From positions 6,021,001 through 6,085,000 of the forward strand of contig NZ_JAUSVK010000001.1 of NCBI RefSeq assembly GCF_030814655.1: 64,000 bases of DNA, in the 5' to 3' direction. The notes beneath the pieces are model-generated. The model saw only the letters and a program-made list of their open reading frames with translations, was not told the DNA's origin and did no database searches. The stretch is from Labrys monachus. GTDB taxonomy: Bacteria > Pseudomonadota > Alphaproteobacteria > Rhizobiales > Labraceae. The translations under genes and the position numbers were made by a program. Shown piece after piece: positions 19,954-28,766 of this stretch; within the stretch, counting starts at the first letter, position 1, and every line of letters begins with the position of its first letter.

Positions 19954-20606
19954 GCGAGGCTCCGATCCAGCATCTCCAGCACCATCGCTCCATCGAGGCA
20001 GCCGATCGTCCGCTCTTGCCAGGCCAGCATGGAGGTGGTGAAGGCCGAGGCCGCCAGCCCGATCGTCGCCGGCACGGCCTGGACGGCGCTGCGGTCGTAG
20101 CGGTGAACGCCATGCACCTCGTCGGCGGCGAAGACGAGACGCCTGTCCTTTCTCCCGATCACGACGAGGCGCCGCATGCCGTCTCCCCGTCCGGTCCGGG
20201 GCGCCGCCCCGTCCTGCCCGACATGGAGCAATTCGTGGAGCGACACGCAGACGAGCAACTCGCCGCGGATGTTGACGAGGCCGAGCACGACGGCGTCGCG
20301 GCGGTGGGGAAGCGAGTGGATCGGCCTCGGCTCGACGACGTCATGGAAGATGTCCGTCGGCAGCGCCAGCCATTCCTCGCCGAGGCGGAAGACCATCACC
20401 GTCCCCGCTTTTTCCCAAGCGGCTTCCCGTTCCTCCGCACTGCGTTCGCTGCGCCCGAAATGCTTTGCCCATTCCTCACGATAACCGGGCGGAAGGGGAC
20501 GGTCGAGCAGGTTGCGCGCCGTCTGCGCCGCCGCCTCGCCGTTCTGCCCGGCGCCCGGATGCGCGGGGGAGGACTCGCGGCGTTCGCCCTGGGCTGAGGA
20601 GGCCAT
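19950..20606 (-). CDS. wspD: WspD, CheW-like coupling protein
   Basis: 218 residues with an N-terminal extension of ~80 residues before a CheW fold (WLALPTDIFHDVVEPRPIHSL, VLGLVNIRGELLVCVSLHEL). The longer form compared with WspB is typical of WspD. It couples receptor WspA to kinase WspE. Its ATG overlaps the wspC TAA (TAATG) and its stop overlaps wspE, so the operon is tightly coupled. Confidence 0.88.
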   Translation of the reverse strand: MASSAQGERRESSPAHPGAGQNGEAAAQTARNLLDRPLPPGYREEWAKHFGRSERSAEEREAAWEKAGTVMVFRLGEEWLALPTDIFHDVVEPRPIHSLPHRRDAVVLGLVNIRGELLVCVSLHELLHVGQDGAAPRTGRGDGMRRLVVIGRKDRRLVFAADEVHGVHRYDRSAVQAVPATIGLAASAFTTSMLAWQERTIGCLDGAMVLEMLDRSLA

Positions 20607-21856
20607 TACCGACCGCTCCCTTTCTCGATTCTGGCCAGCCGCCCGCCAAGAGCCTTGGCACCGGCGACGTCACCCTGCCTGCGCAGCAGCAAAGCAAGAT
20701 GGGAAAGCGTCTCGGGATGATCGGGTGCCAGATACAAAGCCTTCCGATAACAGCCGATCGCCTCGGATGCCGCACCGCTGGCATCATGGACCAGCCCCAT
20801 GAGGTAGAAAAGCTCCGGCGAGGGGCCGAATTCCGCAAGATGGGCCGCGGCGGCCTGCTTGGCCTCGCCGATCCTCCCGCTGTCGGCGGCCTGCTGCAGC
20901 GCGGCGAGGCTGGCGGCCCCGCGCTCGGACGCCGGGGCGGCGCCTTCGCCCGGCGCCGTCGTCGCCGCGGCGGCCTGCGGGCGGACCCTGTCCACCGCCG
21001 GCGCGAGCTTGCGCCGGGGCGGGCCGGGCGGCATGGCGGGTTTGCGGGCCGGCGGGGGCACGGCCGCCGGGGGCTGTTCGGCCTTGCGGAAGGCGAAAGC
21101 CCTGGGGGCCCGGAGGGAGACATAGCCGGAACCGGCAGGAAGGCCGGATTCGCCGGGCCCGACCAGCAGGAGGCCGCCGGGCGCCAGCCATCCGCCGAGG
21201 CGGTGCAAGGCGCGGTCCTGCGTCTGGCGGTCGAAATAGATCAGTAGGTTGCGGCAGAAGACGGCGTCATAGGCGTTCGGCCCGGCCGCCGGCGTCCATT
21301 CGAAGAGATTGGCGCGCGTGAAGGAGACCTGCGCACGCACCTTCGCGCTCAGCTGCGCGCCGGATCCGACCTGCTCGAAATAGCGGTCGCGAAAGCCCAG
21401 ATCCGCGCCGCGGAACGAGTTGCGGCCATAGACAGCCCGTTCCGCCTTCATGAGGCTCTGCGCGCTGACGTCGACGGCGTCGATCCTGAAGTCCTGCGGG
21501 CCGAAGCCGGCATCGAAGAGGGACATGGCGATCGAGAACGGTTCCTCCCCGGTCGAGCAGGGCAGGCTCAGGAGACGGCTGGGACGGCCGGCCCGCGCCG
21601 CGGCGCGAAGATGGCCGGCAACGGCGGCGAAGGCCTCCCGGTCACGGAAGAACCACGTCTCCGGAATGACGATCGCATCGATCAGCGCCTGCCGCTCATC
21701 GCCGGACGTCGTCAGGTGCTCCCAATAGAGGCCGGCGTCGGCGATGCCGCAGGCGCTCATGCGCTGCCTCACGGCATGGTCGATCACGCCGGTGCCGACC
21801 GTCTCGACATGCAGCCCGATCGCTTCCTTGAGGAACTGCTCCAGCGCGGCGATCAT
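20606..21856 (-). CDS. wspC: WspC, CheR-like receptor methyltransferase with TPR tail
   Basis: 416 residues. The CheR methyltransferase domain (residues ~1-265) shows the S-adenosylmethionine site LLSLPCSTGEEPFSIAMSL, the ETWFFRD segment and the YDAVFCRNLLIYFD motif. An Ala/Pro-rich linker is followed by tetratricopeptide repeats (~315-410, FYLMGLVHDASGAASEAIGC), as in Pseudomonas WspC. It methylates glutamates of WspA and counters WspF. TGATG overlap with wspB. Confidence 0.92.
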   Translation of the reverse strand: MIAALEQFLKEAIGLHVETVGTGVIDHAVRQRMSACGIADAGLYWEHLTTSGDERQALIDAIVIPETWFFRDREAFAAVAGHLRAAARAGRPSRLLSLPCSTGEEPFSIAMSLFDAGFGPQDFRIDAVDVSAQSLMKAERAVYGRNSFRGADLGFRDRYFEQVGSGAQLSAKVRAQVSFTRANLFEWTPAAGPNAYDAVFCRNLLIYFDRQTQDRALHRLGGWLAPGGLLLVGPGESGLPAGSGYVSLRAPRAFAFRKAEQPPAAVPPPARKPAMPPGPPRRKLAPAVDRVRPQAAAATTAPGEGAAPASERGAASLAALQQAADSGRIGEAKQAAAAHLAEFGPSPELFYLMGLVHDASGAASEAIGCYRKALYLAPDHPETLSHLALLLRRQGDVAGAKALGGRLARIEKGSGR

Positions 21857-22320
21857 CAGGATGCCGCCGCGATCTGCTGAAACAGGGCCTCGCGGATGTC
21901 CGCCGGCAGCAGATCCTCGACGCGGACGCGCTGGATGATGCCGAGATCGTCGGTGGCGACGGGGCCGAGATAGGGCGGCGTGCCCGCATCGATGCCGGAC
22001 GGCCCAAAATCGGCGGCGTCACGGGCCAGGATATCGGTGGCGCGCTCGACGACGAGGCCGAGCAGTCGGGGCGAGGCCGTGCCGGAAGGGTAGCGCAGGA
22101 GGGCGATGCGCGTGCTCATCACCGCGGCCGAGGGCCGCCCGAGCGCCAGCATGGCGAGGTCGATCAGCGGCACGGGCTTGCCGTGATAGTTGATCGCGCC
22201 GGCCACCCCCGCCGGCGCGCCCGGAATGGCCTTGGCCGCCACATAAGGCAGGACTTCCTCGATCTGCGCGACATCGAGGACATAGCGGTCCCTGTCCAGG
22301 TGGAACATCAGGAAGAGCAT
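21856..22320 (-). CDS. wspB: WspB, CheW-like coupling protein
   Basis: 154 residues, a single CheW domain (YVLDVAQIEEVLPYVAAKAI, GAINYHGKPVPLIDLAML). The start has GGAGGAACG directly upstream. It is 28 bases after wspA and overlaps wspC. Together with WspD it would link the receptor array to WspE. Confidence 0.88.
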   Translation of the reverse strand: MLFLMFHLDRDRYVLDVAQIEEVLPYVAAKAIPGAPAGVAGAINYHGKPVPLIDLAMLALGRPSAAVMSTRIALLRYPSGTASPRLLGLVVERATDILARDAADFGPSGIDAGTPPYLGPVATDDLGIIQRVRVEDLLPADIREALFQQIAAAS

Positions 22321-22348
22321 CGTTCCTCCGGCGGCAGGATGAATCGGG

Positions 22349-23986
22349 TCACGCCCTGAGCTTGAAGCGCGAGATGCTGGTGCGCAGCCCGCTGGAGACC
22401 TGGTTCAGTTCGTCGATGGCAAGCGTCGACTGCTGGAGGGATTCGACCGTCTGCTGCGCGGCCTCGCTCAACTGGCCGAGGGCCTCGCTGATCTGCACCG
22501 CGCCCGCCGCCTGGGCCTGCATGCCTTCGTTCGCCGCCTCGAACCGCGGCACCACGTCTTGAACCTGTTCGATGATCTCCGACAGCCGGCCGCCGACTTC
22601 CTGGACCTCCGACATGCCGCGGCGGACCTGCTCGGAAAACTTGTCCATGCCCATCACGCCGGCGGCGACCGCCGACTGGATGTCCCTGACCATCTGCTCG
22701 ATATCGTAGGTCGAGGCGGCGGTCTGGTCGGCGAGGCGGCGGATTTCCGTGGCGACGACGGCGAAGCCGCGCCCATATTGCCCGGCCTTCTCCGCCTCGA
22801 TGGCGGCGTTCAGGGACAGGAGATTGGTCTGGTCGGCCACCTTGGTGATGGTCGTGACCATCTGGTTGATGGTGCCGGCCTTCTCGCTGAGGATGGCGAG
22901 CTTGGCGTTGATGGCGGCTGCGGCGTCGACGACGTGGCGCATGGTGGTCTCCATGCGCGCCAGGCCCGCCTGGCCTCCGCCGGCCAGCGTGGCCGTCTGT
23001 TCCGCCACGGCGGAGACGTCGTTCATGGAACGGGCGAGTTCGTTCGACGTCGCCGCGATCTCCTTGGCCGTCGCGCCGATCTCCGTGGTCGTCGCCGCGA
23101 TCTCGTGCGCCGTCGCCTGCTGCTCCTTCGAGGTGGCCGCGACTTCGGTGATCGAGGTGTTGACCTGGATGCTCGATTTCTGCACCTGTCCGATCAGGCC
23201 GGTGAGATCGTCGGCCATGGCATTGAACCCGGCGCCCAGCGTGCTGAACTCGTCCTGCCGCTCCAGATGGAGGCGCGCGCTGAAATCGCCCTGCCGCATC
23301 GTCTCGACGGCGCCGAGCAGCCGGCCCAGCGGGATCATCACGGCACGGAAGAGGAGATATCCGAACAGGCAGGAGAGGGCGACGGCGGCGAGGAAGCCGA
23401 TGCCGAGCCCGGTCTCGGCCGAACGGACGACAGTCACGATGCGCCGGGTCGACGTGTCGGCCTCGCCCTTGTTGAACTCGAACATCGTCGCGAGCGCTGC
23501 CTGGATCCTGGTGAAGACCGGCTTTGGCCCGTTCCTTACGTCGGCGCGGACATCCGCAACCGCGCCGGACGCATCGCTGGCGCGGCCGCGCTGAAGGACG
23601 GCCTCTTCGGCCGAAGACAGCTGACCGACGAGGTCGTGCACCGCATCGTAATTTCTCTGGTCTTCCTCCGTATCGATCGTCGTCTTGTATTTGGCGAGGC
23701 GCTGGTCGAGGTCGCCGAGGGTGATCTTGATCTCGCTTTCGACGCGGGCCCGATCGGACGGATTGTCCTGCAGCGCAAACTCCTCGATCAGGCTGTAGGA
23801 GTTCATCGCGGCGTTCTGCATTTGCGCGCTGAAGTAGAGAGCAGGCCCGGTGCTGAACCCAATGGTCTTGGCTTCACGCTCGATCTCGGCGAGCCAGAGA
23901 TGGACAACGGCAGCCATGATCGAAATGATCACCAGCACAGCAAAAAAACTCAGCAATATACGGTTTCTGATCGTTAATTTCTTCAT
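22349..23986 (-). CDS. wspA: WspA, methyl-accepting chemoreceptor of the surface-sensing system
   Basis: 545 residues. First membrane helix ~9-30 (ILLSFFAVLVIISIMAAVVHL), a helical periplasmic sensor to ~190, second helix ~193-216 (GLGIGFLAAVALSCLFGYLL), HAMP domain, then a long signalling hairpin with the conserved tip AGQYGRGFAVVATEIRRLAD. Pseudomonas WspA responds to surface contact or envelope stress. GGAGGGAAG lies 9 bases before the ATG. First gene of wspABCDEFR; its 137-base upstream region is shared with the divergent glycosyltransferase gene. Confidence 0.92.
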   Translation of the reverse strand: MKKLTIRNRILLSFFAVLVIISIMAAVVHLWLAEIEREAKTIGFSTGPALYFSAQMQNAAMNSYSLIEEFALQDNPSDRARVESEIKITLGDLDQRLAKYKTTIDTEEDQRNYDAVHDLVGQLSSAEEAVLQRGRASDASGAVADVRADVRNGPKPVFTRIQAALATMFEFNKGEADTSTRRIVTVVRSAETGLGIGFLAAVALSCLFGYLLFRAVMIPLGRLLGAVETMRQGDFSARLHLERQDEFSTLGAGFNAMADDLTGLIGQVQKSSIQVNTSITEVAATSKEQQATAHEIAATTTEIGATAKEIAATSNELARSMNDVSAVAEQTATLAGGGQAGLARMETTMRHVVDAAAAINAKLAILSEKAGTINQMVTTITKVADQTNLLSLNAAIEAEKAGQYGRGFAVVATEIRRLADQTAASTYDIEQMVRDIQSAVAAGVMGMDKFSEQVRRGMSEVQEVGGRLSEIIEQVQDVVPRFEAANEGMQAQAAGAVQISEALGQLSEAAQQTVESLQQSTLAIDELNQVSSGLRTSISRFKLRA

Positions 23987-24159
23987 ATCGCGCGCTTCCC
24001 TCCGGGTTACACCCTTGCAGGCTTATTCATTTCGTCGGGCATGGTTCGAGATCGGGCAGAATCAGAACAGGCTTGCGCCGAATCGATCAGTAGCGAAGAC
24101 TGACAGTCACTGCTTTCCTTTTATTGAAGATCTGCCGCTGCGGATGTGATTTTGCTGGG

Positions 24160-27153
24160 ATGCAATTCTTGAGCGGCCGCCGCGAGGCGCGCCCGACGGC
24201 TTCCGTCGCGACGAGCCGCAGCAGGCCGGCCGGCGAAGGCCGCTGCCCCCTCCTCTATCTGGACATCACGGACCTGCTTTCGCATTTGCGCCTGACCCGG
24301 GCGGTTTCCGGCATCCAGCGCGTTCAATGCGAGCTGATTCGCCATCTGGAGAGCCCGCCCCAGGGGCCCGAAGTCGCGTTCACGGTTTTCGGCGAGGGCG
24401 GTCTGCGTATGGTCGCAAAGCCCCAATTGCTGGGGATCGTCGACCGGATCGGCGCCGGATCCGCTTCGAAGCTGCGCAGCCGGATCCGGACTGTGCTGGA
24501 AGGCACCGTGCCCGTGACGGTCCGTCCCGGCGATCTCTTCCTGGCAACCGGGGCCTTCTGGACGGTCGCCGGCGTAGGACGGCTCGTCGGGCAGCTCCGG
24601 GATTGCGGCGTCACGCTCGGGGTGTTCCTCCACGACATCCTGCCGATATCCCGCCCCGAATATTTCGAGGAGAATACCGGCAATAGGCTGGTGAGGCCGC
24701 TCGTGGAAGTCCTGGCCCTCGCCGACTTCGTCATGACGTCCTCCAATTACAACAGGGAGGCGCTGGCCGCCTATCGTCGGGAACGCGACCTCCCTTCGAT
24801 CCCGATCCATGTCGTCCCGCTCGGACATGACCTGCCGAAGCGACCGGGCCGCGGGACCGAGGCCGGCGACGCCGTGGCGGCTCTCCTGCGTTCGCCGTTC
24901 GTCCTCTGCGTCGGCACCCTCGAGGTTCGCAAGAACCTGCCTTATCTCTTCAACATCTGGAAGCTGATGGCCGACGCCGGCCGCCCCTCAATCCCCACTT
25001 TGGTGCTCGCCCGACGCAAGGGCTGGCTGGTCGACGACATCCTGCGCCAGATCGAGGCCTGCAGCCATCTCGACGGCCGGATCGTCCTCCTGCACGACCT
25101 GTCCGACCGGGCGCTGGACCTGCTCTATCGCCATTGCCTCCTGACGATATTCCCCAGCTTCGACGAAGGCTGGGGCCTGCCGGTCGGGGAGAGCCTGGCC
25201 CATGGCAAGATCTGCCTGGCTTCGGCCGCCGGCGGCGTGCCCGAGGTCGGCGGCGCTTTCGCCGATTACATCGATCCCTACAACGTCCGGGACGGATATG
25301 CCCGGCTCGTCCGCTATCTGGACGAGCCTGAACGGCGGGCGGAGCGCGAAATGGAGATCGCCGAACGGTTCCCGCTCCGGTCCTGGCGGAACTGTGCCGC
25401 CGCGATCATGCTCGGGGTGACGGCCGAGCTGCAGGCACCGCCGAAGCCATCGCTCTCCCCTTCGGCCATCTCGCTGCCGCCCAACATATTCCTGCAGATC
25501 GGCAGGCGGGTGGACGGCAGCGCCCGCGAAGCGGTCCTCGGGCATCTGTCGGGCGATGCGGCCTGCGTGTCGGGATGGGGCGTCCCCCAGGCGGCCGGCA
25601 TCGCCGCTTCCGCTCCTCTCTCCGTCCTGCGGTTCCGAGCAGGCCGGGCGCCCCGTGCCACGGTGGTCATCGTCTTCCGGTTCTCGGCATCGGGCTCGAA
25701 GGCGTGCGGGATCGACATGCGCGCCGCATCGGGGGCGCGGCGGCAGGTTGCGATCGAGCCCGGGGCGGACCGGATCGTGACCCTGTCCTGCGAAAGCGAA
25801 GAGGACGGCCTGGTCACCGTCTTCCTGCAGACGCCGGACCAGGAGGATGTGCGCTCGCCGCCCCGGCGATCGGCATGGAAGCTGAAGGGATTTCTATACA
25901 TCCAGCCGAGCGTGCTGGCGGGGGCGCCCTCGGGGGCCGGGCCGCAAGCGAGCGGCGCGCCGGCGACGCCGGCCCCTGCGCCCGGGGCTGCCGATCGGAC
26001 CTTCGTCGCGGCGGTTTCCTCCTCGGCCCCCGTCCATGGCGTCGGCTCGCTGGCGGCGTTCCTTCGGGTGCCGCATTCGCGATGGCGCTGCGCGAGCGAG
26101 GCCACCCTCTATCGCCGCGAGCCGATCTTCGCCGATTCATCCGACCGGCGGCTTTTCCTGACGCGCTATCGCAACGCCGGCAGCGCCCGGCTGGGTGCCG
26201 TGCCCGACGACCTCGCGCTTCGCCGCCTGCGTGACCCCTATGTCTCGATGTCGCGGTACACGGAAGGCGCGATCTTCGACGGGTCAGGCTTCGCCAAGGA
26301 TGCCGGCTATGTCGAGGTCGCGCCGAAGGATGCGCCGTGGCTGACCAGGACCTCCACGGGCATCCGGGTCCGCAAGGAGGCCCTCGCCGAGGCGCCCCCG
26401 CTCGACGGCGCGTTCGCCATCTTCTTCAACGGCAATCTGCACAATTACTACCATTGGGTGGCCGAGGGCCTGCTGGCGCTGGACGTGCTGACGCAGACGG
26501 TCGGCCAGAGCCTCGGCCTCCGGATCGCGCTGCCGCGCACGATGGACATCGACGCGGCCTTCGACCATCGCGCCTCCCTCGCGGCGCTGGGGTTCGACGC
26601 ATGGCCTGTCGTCGAGGCCCCGCCTCCGATGGCCCGGGTCGGCGAGGCGGTCTGGCTGGAGAGCCACGACATCATGGAGGGCATCCCCGCCGCCCATGTG
26701 AGGCGATTCCAGCGCCGCATCGCCTCCCGATATGCCGAAAGGCGGGGTCCCCGGGACAAGCGCCTTCTCATCAGGCGCCTCGGGCCGACGCGGGCCATCG
26801 ACAATTTCGAAGCGGTCGAAGCCCTGCTTCGCCCGCGCGGCTTCGAAACGGTCCAGCTCGAGGGAACCGACATCGAGGACCAGATCCTGCTGTTCCAGCG
26901 CGCCGAATTCGTGATCGGCGCCCACGGCGCCGGCCTGGCGAACCTGCTTTTCTGCGAGCCCGGCACCAGGGTCATCGAGTTCATGCCGGCCGTGGAGATG
27001 CGGCCGTTCTTCTGGCTGATATCCGAAAAACTCGGCCTCCGCCACGCGATGCAATTCTGTACCGGCCTCGAAGGCACGGGGTTCCAGGCCTCCCTCCACG
27101 TCGACATCGACAGGCTCCGCACGCTCTACGGGCTGCTCGACGGCGATCGCTGA
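24160..27153 (+). CDS. Two-domain glycosyltransferase (GT4-like plus GT61/DUF563-like)
   Basis: About 997 residues from the ATG at 24160; a TTG at 24124 is also in frame and no clear ribosome site settles it. The N-terminal ~390 residues form a GT-B glycosyltransferase of family-4 type, with VLCVGTLEVRKNLPYLFNIW and the nucleotide-sugar motif FPSFDEGWGLPVGESLAHG (Glu-x7-Glu). The middle ~200 residues are Ala/Pro-rich. The last ~330 residues match the DUF563/GT61 type (FFNGNLHNYYHWVAEGLLAL; RRLGPTRAIDNFEAVEALL; AEFVIGAHGAGLANLLFCEPGT). No signal peptide or membrane helix is obvious. It probably adds two sugars in making a surface polysaccharide. Divergent from wspA, so a role in cyclic di-GMP-driven exopolysaccharide is tempting but unproven. 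Confidence 0.8.
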   Translation: MQFLSGRREARPTASVATSRSRPAGEGRCPLLYLDITDLLSHLRLTRAVSGIQRVQCELIRHLESPPQGPEVAFTVFGEGGLRMVAKPQLLGIVDRIGAGSASKLRSRIRTVLEGTVPVTVRPGDLFLATGAFWTVAGVGRLVGQLRDCGVTLGVFLHDILPISRPEYFEENTGNRLVRPLVEVLALADFVMTSSNYNREALAAYRRERDLPSIPIHVVPLGHDLPKRPGRGTEAGDAVAALLRSPFVLCVGTLEVRKNLPYLFNIWKLMADAGRPSIPTLVLARRKGWLVDDILRQIEACSHLDGRIVLLHDLSDRALDLLYRHCLLTIFPSFDEGWGLPVGESLAHGKICLASAAGGVPEVGGAFADYIDPYNVRDGYARLVRYLDEPERRAEREMEIAERFPLRSWRNCAAAIMLGVTAELQAPPKPSLSPSAISLPPNIFLQIGRRVDGSAREAVLGHLSGDAACVSGWGVPQAAGIAASAPLSVLRFRAGRAPRATVVIVFRFSASGSKACGIDMRAASGARRQVAIEPGADRIVTLSCESEEDGLVTVFLQTPDQEDVRSPPRRSAWKLKGFLYIQPSVLAGAPSGAGPQASGAPATPAPAPGAADRTFVAAVSSSAPVHGVGSLAAFLRVPHSRWRCASEATLYRREPIFADSSDRRLFLTRYRNAGSARLGAVPDDLALRRLRDPYVSMSRYTEGAIFDGSGFAKDAGYVEVAPKDAPWLTRTSTGIRVRKEALAEAPPLDGAFAIFFNGNLHNYYHWVAEGLLALDVLTQTVGQSLGLRIALPRTMDIDAAFDHRASLAALGFDAWPVVEAPPPMARVGEAVWLESHDIMEGIPAAHVRRFQRRIASRYAERRGPRDKRLLIRRLGPTRAIDNFEAVEALLRPRGFETVQLEGTDIEDQILLFQRAEFVIGAHGAGLANLLFCEPGTRVIEFMPAVEMRPFFWLISEKLGLRHAMQFCTGLEGTGFQASLHVDIDRLRTLYGLLDGDR

Positions 27154-27507
27154 CCTATTCGGGAAGATCGGAAAATTCCGATCGCGACGAGAGCAGGGAC
27201 CGACGAGACGACGAATGGCGCGTTCGTCGGAAAGGGGCCTGCGACATCCATACGTCGCCTGATCCGCCGAGGGGCCGTTCAGCCAGGCGCAATTCCAGAG
27301 CGGCTTTGTCGCGGCGACTCTGATCGGGCGGCGCCAGAAAGACAGGCGCCCAGCAACAAGTCGAATTTCCGCGCGCGCACGCTGTCGCGCATCGAGGCGC
27401 ACGGCACAGGCCTGCTGGCGACGATCGGCGACGATCCTGTCGCGCGCTGATGAGCGTCATGAACCTCCTGCCGCCGGCGGTTCACGCCTGCGCGGCCGCA
27501 GCCCGTC
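27154..27507. other. 354-base gap with a hairpin after the glycosyltransferase gene
   Basis: GATCGGAA at 27166-27173 pairs with TTCCGATC at 27176-27183, 13 bases after the stop, forming a possible terminator without a T-run. In the rest I see no gene with convincing start, ribosome site or family match, and no repeats. Confidence 0.45.
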
Positions 27508-28437
27508 TCAGGGCCATGCCGCGAAAGAGGGCGGCTCGCGTGTCGTGCGCGCGACCGGACCGCGCTGCCGATAGACGCCGGGTGTCACGCCCGACAAGCG
27601 CTTGAAGAAGCGGTTGAAATAGCTCGGATCGCGGAAACCGAGGCTGTAGCCGATCTGCTCCACCGACAGGTCCGTCTGCTCGAGACGCGATTGGGCCTCC
27701 TCGAGCAGGCGGACATGGATCAGCGCCAAGGGCGTCTCCCGCGTGGCGCGCAGACAGGCGTCGTGGAGATGCGCACGCGTCACGCCGAGCCGGTCGGAAT
27801 ATTCATCGACACTCAGATTCTCGCGATAGTGAAGTTCGATCAGCTGCCGGAACCGCTGGACGGTCGCAACGCCGCTGCCGCGCTGCGTGATGGCCGTTCC
27901 GCGGCCCAATGCGCGCCAGAGGTGAAGCAGGACGACGCCGAGATGAAGCGCCATCATGGCGGCACCTCCGGCCTGCGGCTCGCGCGATTCCCGGACGAGC
28001 GCGTTGAGCGAGGCCTCGATCTCGGCAAGCTGCGGTGCGATCCGCTCGCCCGGCGCCACCGCCGCCCGTTCCAGCATCGGCCTCAGATGCGCGGCGACCG
28101 GGCTGTCGCCGATGACGCGCCAGACGAAATCCTCCGCGATCATCGCCGTGACGCCGTCGCTGCCGGCCTGCAGCCGAAACTCGCCGGCGACCGGCCGCGG
28201 CAGCCAGAGCATGGCCGGTGCGAACAGCTCCATCCCATGCCCGTCCACGCTGGTGAAGACCGCGCGGCCATGGGAAACGAAGAAGAGCTGGCAATGGCGA
28301 CGCCGCTCACGTTCGGCGATCGACCAGCTACGCTCGGCAAGGGCCGTCTCTATTCTCGACGCGATGACGGCTGCGTCGGCGCGCAGGATCCGGTCCGGCT
28401 TCGCCAGGGCCGGCGGCGAAGGATAGGAATTGGGCAT
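27508..28437 (-). CDS. AraC-family transcriptional regulator
   Basis: 309 residues. The N-terminal ~160 residues are an AraC cupin-like ligand domain (CQLFFVSHGRAVFTSVDGHG). The C-terminal ~100 residues contain two helix-turn-helix units: LSVDEYSDRLGVTRAHLHDA and LSVEQIGYSLGFRDPSYFNR, followed by FFKRLSGVTPGVYR. It is divergent from the aldehyde dehydrogenase/ABC importer operon that starts at 28767 and is its likely activator, responding to an aromatic substrate. TATCCAG repeats lie just upstream of its start. Confidence 0.88.
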   Translation of the reverse strand: MPNSYPSPPALAKPDRILRADAAVIASRIETALAERSWSIAERERRRHCQLFFVSHGRAVFTSVDGHGMELFAPAMLWLPRPVAGEFRLQAGSDGVTAMIAEDFVWRVIGDSPVAAHLRPMLERAAVAPGERIAPQLAEIEASLNALVRESREPQAGGAAMMALHLGVVLLHLWRALGRGTAITQRGSGVATVQRFRQLIELHYRENLSVDEYSDRLGVTRAHLHDACLRATRETPLALIHVRLLEEAQSRLEQTDLSVEQIGYSLGFRDPSYFNRFFKRLSGVTPGVYRQRGPVARTTREPPSFAAWP

Positions 28438-28766
28438 TGCAGGCGGGCTCCCCCGGAAACATAGCGATTATCCAGGAAAATACCACTTATATCCAGAATA
28501 ATGCATTCCGCCCACGGTCAGGCTGAGGCTTACTGTCGATCGTCAATCCAGCCAAAGAACTGGATAGTCAGAGGAAACAAGCGATTCGCCTTTCGAGGAG
28601 CAAGCGCGAAGCATCGGTTTTTTCGAAACGAAAGAGACTTCCCCGTCGACGTCGCCACGACGCGAACGGTGAACGACGCGAACGGTCGTTTGCAGCCTTT
28701 CGACGAGCCTGGAGACATTCACTCTCGGGACCGGATTTCCATGGCCTGTCGTCGGAGGAGGACGCC
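28438..28766. promoter_or_regulatory. Divergent promoter region with TATCCAG half-sites
   Basis: 329 bases with no gene. TATCCAG occurs at 28469-28475 and 28490-28496, in the same direction and exactly 21 bases apart (two helical turns), the layout of AraC-family binding sites. A related AATCCAG at 28545-28551 and an inverted copy (CTGGATA) at 28560-28566 follow. The two direct copies are 32-59 bases upstream of the araC-type gene start; the other pair is about 200 bases before the aldehyde dehydrogenase start. Confidence 0.6.

Noticed and set aside
27155-27460. Minus-strand open frame of 101 codons in the gap after the glycosyltransferase gene
   Set aside because: Arg/Ser-rich with no start signal or recognisable motif.
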